Made by a program: the position numbers and the translations under genes
Assembly: GCA_902767725.1 (NCBI GenBank)
Contig: CACXIM010000013.1
Coordinates: forward strand, 1-44,095
DNA: 44,095 bases
Direction of reading: 5' to 3'
Source: an uncultured Bacteroidia bacterium
GTDB taxonomy: Bacteria > Bacteroidota > Bacteroidia > Bacteroidales > F082
Shown here: in pieces, positions 33,557 through 42,928 of the stretch
Layout: every line of letters begins with the position of its first letter
Position numbering within the stretch: position 1 is the first letter of the stretch
Notes under the pieces: model-generated
Database searches by the model: none
What the model saw: only the letters and a program-made list of their open reading frames with translations
What the model was told of the DNA's origin: nothing

Positions 33557-36500
33557 TTAGAATGTGTTCAGGTCAACTTCACGCATGGCACCGAAGAACT
33601 TGATGGTACGCTCGCTGCCGCTAGTCAAATCCTTGATATGGATCAAGTAGAAGCCGCTAGCAACTGGCGTATTGGCAAAGTTCGTGAGATCCCATTCGAT
33701 ACTCGGCTCTTCATTGTCCTTACGGAATTGGCGCACCTTCGTGCCGCTCAAGGTGTAAATCGAAACGATACACTTGTTAGGCAGGTTGGTGATCTTCACC
33801 TTATTGGTCAGGGCATTGCCTTCGTATGAGTTGTAGGCATAATAAGGATTGGGCACCACCGTGATGAGGTTCAGGTCTTCTTCGGTCTTAGCTTCATCAT
33901 TCAGCGTGGGATCCCAGCCTTCAATCGAGAAGGTGTATCTCGGATTCATGCCTTTCTTCGTAAGCTCATAATTCTGTTCCTGCAACGGGAAACCATAACC
34001 AGGAGCGTACGGCTTGGCCAAACGGATACGGATACGGCATTCGTTGCCTTCAGGCAGCCATTCCATGCCTTCGATACCCATTGGCATGCCAATCCACATC
34101 ACCAACTTATAGAGATTCTTGTTAATGTTCTTGATGATGGTGCTATTCGTCTGAGACTGGGTGAAACTCATGGTATTATACAGCAACTGACCGCCGTCAT
34201 AACCATAGTTCTTGATTTGTTTCCAAGGCGATGAGTTAGGCATCGGGATGGAGTCCATACGCCAGATGTAGACGAAGTGCTTACCACCGAACACGGGATC
34301 GTTGTTCGCGCCACGGAAGATGGCCGGGTCATACTCCTGGAGCAAACCAGAGGCATCTTCAGCAGTGGCCTTCATGACCTTGGCAGGATTGAAGATCATG
34401 TCGCGACCACCCATATCCTCCAGGTAGGAGTCTTCACCGAAGGCCACATTCAAACGTACGCCATTTTCAACGTCGATGACGTAGCCCGGGAACCAACCCA
34501 TACCCTGAGGCGAAATATAGTTGGCATCCTCCTCTGCATTGCTGAAATACTGAGGATTCTCGTCAGCGTGGCTGGCAGCATCCCAGTTGGCGAATGCTTG
34601 ATGCGTGGTCGGATCAATATAAGGATTACCGTCCTTGTCAACCGAAGCGTGCTTACGCAACATGAAGCGGTCAACACCATTTTCGTTGAGGCCCTTATCC
34701 ATACCCATCTCGATGACGGGGCAGCGGGTCCACTTGCTCTTATCGGCAGTGAAGACGATATCGACACTGGTGGTCAGCTTCATCAAGGAGTCGACACGCG
34801 ATCCGTCATACACGGGACCAGGATTTTTGGCGTCACCGCCATGCTTCGTATCGGTAGAGAGCACTGGGATAGACCATGCACGATTGGCAATCTTCTCCCA
34901 GTTTTCGTTCGGGTCCCAAGGAGCGTTGGAACCATGGCCGTACTTATCACCCAACATCTTATAGTCGTTGAGGCCCTTGTCATTACCGTCCACATACGTT
35001 CCAGAACGGATCCAGTTCAAGTAGGAGCTGGGCACATCAATGTCGCGGATGGAACTCATCCACGGGTTGCTGGGATCAGTATATTCAACGGATGAACCGA
35101 CCACACCGTTGTTGGTGGCAATAACGGTATAGTAGTCATGCCACACCTCAGGATCGTTATCGCTCTTGTAATAGTATTGACCAGCCCAAATACGACCAAT
35201 TTCGTACACCTGAGTCAAGCTGACAGAAATACCACGATCAATGAACAATTGTTCGTTATCGTAAATCGTAGTAGTGTCGCTATAAATGGTATCTTGGTCG
35301 GTAAGGTCAATCAAATACCAATCGTTGACCAAACGGACAGCGGAGTCACCCTTGATATCGGTGTTGTTGGTAACATTGGTGGTGTACTTTTGGAACATAT
35401 CACCAAACACCAACTCGTAGTCGTGAGATTTCACGTTCAGCGGGTCGATGATCTTAACAGAGATGGGACCATAACCAGCCTCGTAAGTGGGATGGTAGCA
35501 AGCAGGATAGTTGGGGTTACCAAAGCGGTTGGTCGAATCATTGGCCATCTTAACACGGCCTTCGTTATCAAACATAATCTGCTTCACGGTTTCCTCGGTC
35601 AGCTCAAGTTCGTGGAAGCCGTTACCAGCACCAACGACGCGAGTAACAGCCGGGCTGTCACCGTATTGGGCATTCAACACCGTACCATTGACAGTCTTGT
35701 GAGGAACAGCGGTGTACACCTGGATGTTCTTTCTACCTTCGAGATAAGGCTTCTTCTGACCTTGCAGGCCAAGAGCGTCATCTTGATTGTAGTCAAGATA
35801 GTTGTTGAAGGCGTAGGCCACAGCCGTGTAATAATAAGGAGTATGGTTGACCAGATTCGGGTTGTCGCTATTCGAGAACTCGTCTTCGGTGAGCACGAAG
35901 CTGTGGGTGATACCGGCATCGCCGCCATTCACCTTCAGGCTCGGCACGTTGGCTTGCAACGACTCATCGAATTCATAGTTGAGCAGACGACCCACGTTGT
36001 TGCGCACGTCGCACTGGAACACCAAACGAGCCTTGTCGTTGTTGCTCAGCTCGTCAGAACCCACTTCGGCATTGGCCAATTGATACACTTTATAACCTTC
36101 GAAGCGGTAGTTTCTGTCATAGACAAATACGCTATCATCTTTATGTTCATTAACAACCATACCAAGGGTATCACCCTCAGGGCTGATATTCCATGTAGTA
36201 TCTCTATAAGTGTAAGTCTCAGTTCTACCAGTCGGGATTTCGGGGTCAAGCTCGACATAGCCTTCCTTGTAGTTGTTGGAAAGAGGAGCATTCGACAGAT
36301 AGACGATGAGCTTTTGGTCAAGTTCGCGGATGGTCAGGTCAGGAGCGTTAGGACCGTCGATAACCTTAAAGCAGTTGTCGAACAGAGCTTGACACTTGTC
36401 GTCGACCACGCGCAGCAACTCAACAGATGCCCAGGCACCACCAGAGGTAGCACGAGCCCACGGCACACCGAAGGTGATGTAGTTAACAGCACCAGGTTCC

Positions 36501-38128
36501 AGGGTGAAGGGACCTGCAGATTGCATGAAACGACGGTCATTAGGTGCATTGCCGCACTGTTCTTCTGACCAGTAGTTTCCGTTCGTGTTCAAGCCACCGT
36601 TCGGGATATTGCCGCCAGTACCCCAGTTCCACGGGTCGGAATCGCCAGGGAACATGAAGTCGCATTCAGGACCGACGACGTCGCTGCTCGAGAAGGCATC
36701 GCCACCATAACGCATTTTGGCGCCGTTCTTCCAAATACCACGCAGGTAATTGTAGTATTGAGGAGCAGTGCTCGGGTCACCGTTATCGGCAGAGCTGTTA
36801 TTGTGATACACGAAACGGCGCATACCGAAACGTTCGTCATCGATGATACCGTTGCCGAAGTTCACACCATTGATGCTCTCGTCAACAATCTGAGTGAACG
36901 AAAGAGTGTCATAAATGAAGATGGAGTCACCGGTGACGGGATCGACATGATCGAAGGTACCAGAAACTTCAAACGTATACTTAGGATTATCGATACCATC
37001 GGGATCCATGTAAGGACCTTGGAAGAAGTCAATACCCAACGCCGGAGGCTGTGAGCCGTAGGCTTCAGGTTCACCGCTACCATCGACAGCAGTACCATTG
37101 TAACCGTAGCCAAGACCACGGGCAACGTCGCAACCTACATAGTCGTCCCAACCATAACCCAGGTCAACGTCAGTCCAAGGCGAGAAGTAAGTACCCGTCA
37201 AGGTATAGGTGGAACGGTTGATGATTTCGTAGCTGTAGAAAGTCATGTTGTTGATTTCGTCGTTCGTGGCGAAAGCAAAAGCTTGGGCACGCACTTCGAT
37301 ACCGATGGCCTGACCACCCGATTCGGTGTGGGCAGCACCTTTATCATTGAAGATCCACCACAGGGTTTGGTCACCCTTCAGCACTTGGTCGGCCAAGATA
37401 GAGCCGTGCATGGTTCCGAATTTCTCTTCTTCCATGGTCGGAATCTTGGTATGGCAGAGTTCGTTGGTGATGTCGTAGTAAGGATAGTCACCATTGCTGG
37501 GGTTATATTCACCGTCACCATCAGCATCATAGAAAGGAGCCAGATAATAGGCAATACCTTCTGGGTCGTCACCGCCACGAATGGCAGGCCACTTCTCGAT
37601 GATGGAAGGTATCTCATAGCCTTGTTCAAGAGCGTGCGTTACCGGGTCGCAGTGGCTGAGGAACTCATCCACCTCGGCGCGGGTAATCTTGTAGATCTTA
37701 TCCCACTTTGCACAAGTTTCAGGAGTAATGGAGGCCTTGCCGTCGACGGTCAGAGGGCCAGTGTAGTAGTCGTTACCAACCTGACGGAAACGCAGGGCGG
37801 CGCACTTCAACTGGTTGTTGACGTCGACACCAGCGATCCACAGGGAGCCAGCGAACAGCGAAGTAGCCGAGCCGTTGGCAGGGATGAAGTACTTGGAACC
37901 CGTTCCAGAGGGAAGGTCCCACCACATGTCACCACCCGCATTGATACGGGTTCTGACATTGTTGATGTCAAGCCATTCGAAAGCTGACGAAGGCGTACAA
38001 CCAGCTGCGGTTTGGGCACGCTGGCCTTTACTACCATTCTGCTCATACTTGTACATCTCAGCCTTTCCGGGAATCACAGCGCCCGCAATGAGCAGGGTCG
38101 CTAACAAAAATCGAAATATATTCTTCAT
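33557..38128 (-). CDS. Giant secreted protein with T9SS type A-like C-terminus
   Basis: A 1523-residue exported protein with signal peptide MKNIFRFLLATLLIAGAVIPGKA. The body has a conserved look but no domain I can name: GSLWIAGVDVNNQLKCAALRF near residue 94, an EF-hand-like YDADGDGEYNPSNGDYP (200-216) that probably binds calcium, and several aromatic beta-rich stretches. The last 104 residues (from NLITVVPNPYYAYNSYEG, through KVKITNLPNKCIVSIYTLSG, to PVASGFYLIHIKDL) match a type A T9SS sorting domain. They then run about 10 residues past the usual end, with a terminal AMREVDLNTF. It is middle gene of the operon, 37 bases after the receptor and 36 before the PorV-like gene. Confidence 0.82.
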   Translation of the reverse strand: MKNIFRFLLATLLIAGAVIPGKAEMYKYEQNGSKGQRAQTAAGCTPSSAFEWLDINNVRTRINAGGDMWWDLPSGTGSKYFIPANGSATSLFAGSLWIAGVDVNNQLKCAALRFRQVGNDYYTGPLTVDGKASITPETCAKWDKIYKITRAEVDEFLSHCDPVTHALEQGYEIPSIIEKWPAIRGGDDPEGIAYYLAPFYDADGDGEYNPSNGDYPYYDITNELCHTKIPTMEEEKFGTMHGSILADQVLKGDQTLWWIFNDKGAAHTESGGQAIGIEVRAQAFAFATNDEINNMTFYSYEIINRSTYTLTGTYFSPWTDVDLGYGWDDYVGCDVARGLGYGYNGTAVDGSGEPEAYGSQPPALGIDFFQGPYMDPDGIDNPKYTFEVSGTFDHVDPVTGDSIFIYDTLSFTQIVDESINGVNFGNGIIDDERFGMRRFVYHNNSSADNGDPSTAPQYYNYLRGIWKNGAKMRYGGDAFSSSDVVGPECDFMFPGDSDPWNWGTGGNIPNGGLNTNGNYWSEEQCGNAPNDRRFMQSAGPFTLEPGAVNYITFGVPWARATSGGAWASVELLRVVDDKCQALFDNCFKVIDGPNAPDLTIRELDQKLIVYLSNAPLSNNYKEGYVELDPEIPTGRTETYTYRDTTWNISPEGDTLGMVVNEHKDDSVFVYDRNYRFEGYKVYQLANAEVGSDELSNNDKARLVFQCDVRNNVGRLLNYEFDESLQANVPSLKVNGGDAGITHSFVLTEDEFSNSDNPNLVNHTPYYYTAVAYAFNNYLDYNQDDALGLQGQKKPYLEGRKNIQVYTAVPHKTVNGTVLNAQYGDSPAVTRVVGAGNGFHELELTEETVKQIMFDNEGRVKMANDSTNRFGNPNYPACYHPTYEAGYGPISVKIIDPLNVKSHDYELVFGDMFQKYTTNVTNNTDIKGDSAVRLVNDWYLIDLTDQDTIYSDTTTIYDNEQLFIDRGISVSLTQVYEIGRIWAGQYYYKSDNDPEVWHDYYTVIATNNGVVGSSVEYTDPSNPWMSSIRDIDVPSSYLNWIRSGTYVDGNDKGLNDYKMLGDKYGHGSNAPWDPNENWEKIANRAWSIPVLSTDTKHGGDAKNPGPVYDGSRVDSLMKLTTSVDIVFTADKSKWTRCPVIEMGMDKGLNENGVDRFMLRKHASVDKDGNPYIDPTTHQAFANWDAASHADENPQYFSNAEEDANYISPQGMGWFPGYVIDVENGVRLNVAFGEDSYLEDMGGRDMIFNPAKVMKATAEDASGLLQEYDPAIFRGANNDPVFGGKHFVYIWRMDSIPMPNSSPWKQIKNYGYDGGQLLYNTMSFTQSQTNSTIIKNINKNLYKLVMWIGMPMGIEGMEWLPEGNECRIRIRLAKPYAPGYGFPLQEQNYELTKKGMNPRYTFSIEGWDPTLNDEAKTEEDLNLITVVPNPYYAYNSYEGNALTNKVKITNLPNKCIVSIYTLSGTKVRQFRKDNEEPSIEWDLTNFANTPVASGFYLIHIKDLTSGSERTIKFFGAMREVDLNTF

Positions 38129-38165
38129 AATACTTGTAATTTTTCGTTATGAATATTCTCTCCTA

Positions 38166-41100
38166 TTAGAAATTGAAGCTCATACCGAGTCTAATGTGAC
38201 GAGGCATCGAGTAGAAGCCACCATTGTTGACATACAGTTCATACATTTGGATGTAGGCCTGCGGGTCAATCTGAGCGTTGATTTCATTAGCCCATTGGGG
38301 TGCTGAGAGGTAACCGTCGTCGTCGGGGTTACCGGTAGCGTTATACACACCAACGATGTTCTTCGAGTTGAGCAGGTTAAGCACTTGCAGGTACACGTTC
38401 ACGAAAGCATCGCGACCCTTCGAACCTTCCTTCTTACCACCCATGGTGAAGGTGAAGTCCTTGTCGACACGGAGGTCGAAACGGAACGAAGCGGGGATAC
38501 GCGAGCCGTTGTAGGTACCTTGCAGCAGGGTGTTACCACCCGAGATGGGTGACGACACGTTACGAGCAGCGGTGAAAGGCGTACCCGAGCCACCGTTGAC
38601 TTGCAGGGCAAAACCTGTGTTGGACAGGAATTGGACACCCTTGATCGTGGGACCGTCATAGTTCTTACCTTCTGAATAACGATAGTCGAGCGTCAGGTTA
38701 AAGCTGTGACGACGGTCGGCGTTGGTCGGGAAGGTGGATCTCAGGTTAGGCACACCAGCAGCAATCAAAGCTGCAGCAGTGGAGGTCGAAGAACCGGTCA
38801 TGTCGGCATACTGCAAAGTATAGCTGGCACGGATACGAGCGTTCTTCGTACGACGCATGTCGTAGCTGGCGGTCACACCCTTAACAGTACCAAAGTCGAG
38901 GTTGCTGTAGGAGTTGTAAGCCTTGGGGAAAGCACCGTTGAAACGGTACATCTGGATCATGTTACGCAACTCGTGGTAGTAAGCCGAAATCGTCATTGAC
39001 GAAGTGTTGGTCACCTTCTGAGTGAAACCGAGTTCGTACTCGATGGTCTGCGAAGGCTTCAGGTTGGGGTTGGCAACCGTACCAGAGAGATCGGTGAAGC
39101 GGTAGTAGTACAGCGGGCTGCAGTAGTAGGCACTGGTAGGACGCTGCGTCAACACATCGTAGTGAGCGAAGAACAAAGCTTCATCGGAAATCGGGAAGGA
39201 GAAGGAGATACGAGGCATGATGCTCCAAGCGGGATCGTAGTCCTTGAAGGAGTTGATGTCAACCACCTGCTTCTCTTTTTCAATATATTGTTTCTTAATC
39301 CAAGGCGTAACACCAGTACCCATGTCAAGGACTTCGGGGTTGGCAATTTCAACACCTTCCGCATTGTACCAAGTGTTGCCACTACGATAACCAACGATTT
39401 CAGTGATTTCACTGATCTTATTCACGTAAGGAACATAATCATCACCAATGTTGTCGGGGACATAAATGTTAGATGCAACACCGGCAAAGCCATAATTCTC
39501 TTCGTTCAATTGGTTGTTCTTGATAGCGCTCTTAATGTCGCCAACGGTATTGAAGTCGTACAGCACATACGGGTCTTTCAGCACCTGTTGGTTAGCATCG
39601 AAACGGTCGACACGAACACCAATGTTGAAGATCAGGTCTTTGAATGCGAACTTATCTTGGAGGTAACCGGCCATATAGATGGGCTGTTGGGCACCAATCG
39701 GGCGGTCGAAGACCTTTTCCGAATCCTGATGATTGAAGAAGTCGGCGAGCGAAGGACGTTCGGTGAAGGCATACTTTTTATGACCATCGTAGCTATAGCC
39801 ATAGTAGTACACCGAGAAGTTACCGTCGCGAGTCAGCTCATCAGCGCCGAACATGCTCATGTCGAGGCCACCGTCAACCCTACCGGTCTTCATCTTACCG
39901 TTTTCATCGTAGTATTTAATCGTGTTGTTATCAAAATCGTATGTATCGATAAGGATCCACTCGGTGCCGTCGACCGGCAGGCCCATGGCTTGACGCAGAC
40001 GGGCGTCGAAGGTATATTGTGTGGATTCGTCATACAGTCTGTGATACATCACCGTATCGGCGTGGCCGTCGTATGCATTGGCATAGGGCTGCGACATGTC
40101 GAGCTCTCTGATGTGGAAGTTGGTCATGTCACGCATCAGCGTCCAATAGTTGGAACTATACGACATTTGTGAGTTGTTTTGTTGCTCATATTGGAAGCCC
40201 AACTTGATATCGTGAGAGTTGTCGCCTCTGCCAAGGGTCATAGATCCGTTGACGTTCACGGCAATCTGGTCGTTGACGAACTTGTTGTACGAATCCTGGA
40301 TGGTGCCAGGCACTGCATATAGACCATACACATAGTTGGGCGACATGCCGTTGATCAGACCGTTGTTCAGAATGATGTTGGACAGGTTGTTGTAATAACC
40401 CACAGCACCATATTCCTTATACAACTCGAAATAGTTGTTGGCATAGGTAGCCAAATCGGGGTTGAAGTTGGAGGGCCTGAATGTCACCAAAGTGTCGTAG
40501 TAGTTATCCAACACGAAGACATTGCTGAGGTTTTTGTATTCGCCATTGACCAAAACCGAGTCGACAGCCGTGGTTTGGAAGTGGAAGTTAGGTGCTCTGT
40601 AGGTGGTGAACTTACCCAAATTACCATAGGCGAAGATGTTGTTCCACAATTCAGGGTCGCCCGATTCGCCTTTAAAGCGCGAATAGTCAGCCTGGATGCT
40701 GTAGTACACATTGGAAACCAAAGAGGTGCTGTTGGGGTCGCTCTGGAAACGCTGGGTGAAGCGGACATAGCCACGATAAGTGCCCGACTTCGACAAATAG
40801 TTCTTGTCGGTATTGAAGTAATACTGGCTGCGACCGTCAGCATAGTGGCCGCCACTCATCACCATCGATCCACCGATGGTAAGGTTGGTGGTCTTACCCG
40901 TACGAACGTCAATCTTACCCGTCAGGTTAATGCTTTGGTTTGTCGTGTTGTTGAGGAAACGAGTGTGGTACAAGTCATCCTTATGCGTATAAGCGGCGGT
41001 AGCGTTTGTACCGATACCGATAGTCAAAGGATTGGTCCTGATCTTTTCCATGTACTCATCTTTGGCACGCCAATAACCAGTAGCGGAACTGTAGCCATAC

Positions 41101-41936
41101 TTGTTGTGCGTGATATCAAAAGCGAGGAAGAAACCGAGGAGGGCTTCCTGGTCGTTCTTCTTGCTCTTGATGAGCGGTCCTTGCAAGCTACCGCCCAAGC
41201 GGCCGTGGCCATAACCGTCAACCGAATACTCGGCTTCGATACCGCCACCCCAAGTACGGCTGGGGCCCTTGGTGGTCATGTTGATGATACCGCCCATGGC
41301 GTCACCATACATAGCAGGCGTACCACCCAAGATCACGTCGACCTGGTCGATGGCGCTTTGGGGGACGCTGGTGCTACCGATGACTTTCACACCGTCGATG
41401 TAATAGACGGCTCCTTCACGCGAACCACGGATGGAACCGACCTCACCGTCAGCGGAGAACACGCCACCGACGCTGGCGGCAACGCCTTCTGCCGAACGTA
41501 CCGGCAACTTGGCGATTTCCTCGGAGGTGATAGAGGCACCTTGCGTAGTGTTATCCTTTGAAATCAAAGGAATTTCATAGTCGACAACCGTGACTTCACC
41601 AATGTTGATTGCTCCACTGGCCATCTTGATGTCGTAGAAGGTGATCTTGTTGGCCGGAATGACGATGTTCTTCACAACGAATGGGTTGTAGCCGATACAG
41701 CTCGCCTTCAGGTCATACGTTCCCGGAGGAATCGGGTTGATGTCATAATTACCGTCAAAGTCAGAAGATGTACCTCCCACTTGTGTACCGCCTTTTTCAA
41801 CAATGACGTTTGCAAATGGTACCGTTTCTCCTGTGTCATCGGTAATCTTACCCTTGAGTCTTCCTTGCGCTTGTGCCATGGTCATCGTGCAGGTGGCCAG
41901 GACGATGGCAAGGGTCATTAGTAAATTTTTAAACAT
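38166..41936 (-). CDS. TonB-dependent receptor heading the PorV operon
   Basis: A 1256-residue outer-membrane transporter. The signal peptide is MFKNLLMTLAIVLATCTMTM...AQ. The carboxypeptidase regulatory-like domain spans about 26-110 (GRLKGKITDDTGETVPFANV; SSDFDGNYDINPIPPGTYDL). The plug spans about 118-240 (SEEIAKLPVRSAEGVAASVG; GSIRGSREGAVYYIDGVKVI; IDQVDVILGGTPAMYGDAMG; GIINMTTKG). A very large 22-strand-type barrel follows, ending RLGMSFNF with terminal Phe. It is first gene of the three-gene operon ending at 32346. No SusD gene accompanies it. The ligand is unknown; the linked T9SS cargo may capture or process it. A 21-base direct repeat lies upstream (42022-42063). Confidence 0.9.
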   Translation of the reverse strand: MFKNLLMTLAIVLATCTMTMAQAQGRLKGKITDDTGETVPFANVIVEKGGTQVGGTSSDFDGNYDINPIPPGTYDLKASCIGYNPFVVKNIVIPANKITFYDIKMASGAINIGEVTVVDYEIPLISKDNTTQGASITSEEIAKLPVRSAEGVAASVGGVFSADGEVGSIRGSREGAVYYIDGVKVIGSTSVPQSAIDQVDVILGGTPAMYGDAMGGIINMTTKGPSRTWGGGIEAEYSVDGYGHGRLGGSLQGPLIKSKKNDQEALLGFFLAFDITHNKYGYSSATGYWRAKDEYMEKIRTNPLTIGIGTNATAAYTHKDDLYHTRFLNNTTNQSINLTGKIDVRTGKTTNLTIGGSMVMSGGHYADGRSQYYFNTDKNYLSKSGTYRGYVRFTQRFQSDPNSTSLVSNVYYSIQADYSRFKGESGDPELWNNIFAYGNLGKFTTYRAPNFHFQTTAVDSVLVNGEYKNLSNVFVLDNYYDTLVTFRPSNFNPDLATYANNYFELYKEYGAVGYYNNLSNIILNNGLINGMSPNYVYGLYAVPGTIQDSYNKFVNDQIAVNVNGSMTLGRGDNSHDIKLGFQYEQQNNSQMSYSSNYWTLMRDMTNFHIRELDMSQPYANAYDGHADTVMYHRLYDESTQYTFDARLRQAMGLPVDGTEWILIDTYDFDNNTIKYYDENGKMKTGRVDGGLDMSMFGADELTRDGNFSVYYYGYSYDGHKKYAFTERPSLADFFNHQDSEKVFDRPIGAQQPIYMAGYLQDKFAFKDLIFNIGVRVDRFDANQQVLKDPYVLYDFNTVGDIKSAIKNNQLNEENYGFAGVASNIYVPDNIGDDYVPYVNKISEITEIVGYRSGNTWYNAEGVEIANPEVLDMGTGVTPWIKKQYIEKEKQVVDINSFKDYDPAWSIMPRISFSFPISDEALFFAHYDVLTQRPTSAYYCSPLYYYRFTDLSGTVANPNLKPSQTIEYELGFTQKVTNTSSMTISAYYHELRNMIQMYRFNGAFPKAYNSYSNLDFGTVKGVTASYDMRRTKNARIRASYTLQYADMTGSSTSTAAALIAAGVPNLRSTFPTNADRRHSFNLTLDYRYSEGKNYDGPTIKGVQFLSNTGFALQVNGGSGTPFTAARNVSSPISGGNTLLQGTYNGSRIPASFRFDLRVDKDFTFTMGGKKEGSKGRDAFVNVYLQVLNLLNSKNIVGVYNATGNPDDDGYLSAPQWANEINAQIDPQAYIQMYELYVNNGGFYSMPRHIRLGMSFNF

Positions 41937-42021
41937 ACCTTGTAATTTTATGTAATACTACTTTGTTTGGTGCTTCGCTCCGATTGTTTATATTTTTGAT
42001 TTTCAGTCATTTGAGAAAATG

Positions 42022-42063
42022 CGCTTCAATAAGATTTTTTACCGCTTCAATCGCGATTTTTAG
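42022..42063 (-). promoter_or_regulatory. 21-bp direct repeat upstream of the receptor operon
   Basis: CGCTTCAATAAGATTTTTTA (42022-42041) and CGCTTCAATCGCGATTTTTA (42043-42062) repeat head to tail with a period of exactly 21 bases (two helical turns), 86-127 bases before the operon start. This is a candidate operator; no TAnnTTTG box was found here. Confidence 0.4.
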
Positions 42064-42088
42064 CTTCTATACCATAAAACCGCTCATT

Positions 42089-42355
42089 TCAGGAAGAAAA
42101 GAATGGGTTACTGCGCTTCCTACGCCGCATACGTTCGGCACGACGCTTGTCTTTCTGGATCATCCGCTTGGTTTTCTTGGCTTGGTGCTTATAATGGGCC
42201 GTTTTGGCCTTATCATATTGCTTCTTGGATTGCTTCTCTTGCTGCTCCAACTGTTTCTCTGCCCTGCGAAGGGCTCGCGACCGCGATGAGGCGCACGAAC
42301 CAAAGAGCAAAACAAGAGCCAACAAACATGCGATTATACTTATCCGCTTCTTCAT
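42089..42355 (-). CDS. Small, strongly basic lipoprotein
   Basis: An 88-residue protein with a lipoprotein signal (MKKRISIIACLLALVLLFGSC). The mature part is almost all charged helix (RALRRAEKQLEQQEKQSKKQ; KAKTAHYKHQAKKTKRMIQK; DKRRAERMRRRKR), probably a short coiled coil with very high pI. I place the start at the Met that begins a canonical signal peptide; a Met ten codons upstream would spoil it and overlaps the TACATTTG box at 42374-42381. Similar lysine/arginine-rich lipoproteins are frequent in Bacteroidetes and have no assigned role. Confidence 0.65.
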   Translation of the reverse strand: MKKRISIIACLLALVLLFGSCASSRSRALRRAEKQLEQQEKQSKKQYDKAKTAHYKHQAKKTKRMIQKDKRRAERMRRRKRSNPFFSS

Positions 42356-42373
42356 GGCATACCATTTTGGTTG

Positions 42374-42381
42374 CAAATGTA
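42374..42381 (-). promoter_or_regulatory. -7 box of the basic lipoprotein gene
   Basis: TACATTTG on the minus strand, 18 bases upstream of the chosen ATG at 42355. Confidence 0.5.
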
Positions 42382-42433
42382 ACATTTTTCCACCACAGCT
42401 GTACTATTTTGAGAAAAAAAGCGTTTCTTTGCT

Positions 42434-42928
42434 GTGATGAAAAACACGAAACTACACCTATTAATATTAATAGGGCTCCTACCCTTCCTCCATGGATGCA
42501 AGCCCGTTCCTCAAAACCCCAACCGGCCTATCCTGCCTGCACCCATCACGATTTACCCTAACACCTTGCAATATCAGGAGTTGAACTTTGTCAGTGGCTG
42601 GCTCTATATCACTTCCGACGTGGAAAGCACCAGCCGAGGCATCATCGTCTACCGCATGAACGACACCGAGTTTTTGGCCTACGACCGCATCCCGCCCAAC
42701 GAGCCCGATGCCTGCACCGATAGCCATGGCAACACCACACGCATGGTGGTGGATTTCCCCTTTGTCGTTGACCATTGCAACAACGCCTATTACAATATCC
42801 TGAATGGACAAATCATTGTCCGCGAGCCCGATATGATTCCCAGCTTCCCCACCGATGGCACAACGGTGTATCCCTTAATCCAATACCACACCACATTCGA
42901 CGGGAGCAAATTAATCATCACCAATTAA
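42434..42928 (+). CDS. Lipoprotein resembling Bacteroidetes Rieske-like proteins, cluster ligands lost
   Basis: A 164-residue protein with a lipoprotein signal (MMKNTKLHLLILIGLLPFLHGC, Cys22). The pattern GIIVYRMNDTEFLAYDRIPP, then ...VVDHCNNAYYNILNGQIIV, then YPLIQYHTTFDGSKLIITN follows the strand order of the small Rieske-fold lipoproteins of Bacteroidetes. In those, the fingers normally read C-x-H and C-x-x-C/H. Here only Cys and Asn/Asp remain (PDACTDSHG and VDHCNNAY), so a 2Fe-2S cluster is unlikely. The start could be either of the two adjacent Met codons. It is convergent with the DAHP synthase gene; the reading frames overlap by four bases (42925-42928). Confidence 0.5.
   Translation: MMKNTKLHLLILIGLLPFLHGCKPVPQNPNRPILPAPITIYPNTLQYQELNFVSGWLYITSDVESTSRGIIVYRMNDTEFLAYDRIPPNEPDACTDSHGNTTRMVVDFPFVVDHCNNAYYNILNGQIIVREPDMIPSFPTDGTTVYPLIQYHTTFDGSKLIITN

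Noticed and set aside
35138-36568. 476-codon open frame opposite the giant secreted protein
   Set aside because: Shadow of the minus-strand gene; the composition is typical of reverse-complement coding and there is no promoter box.
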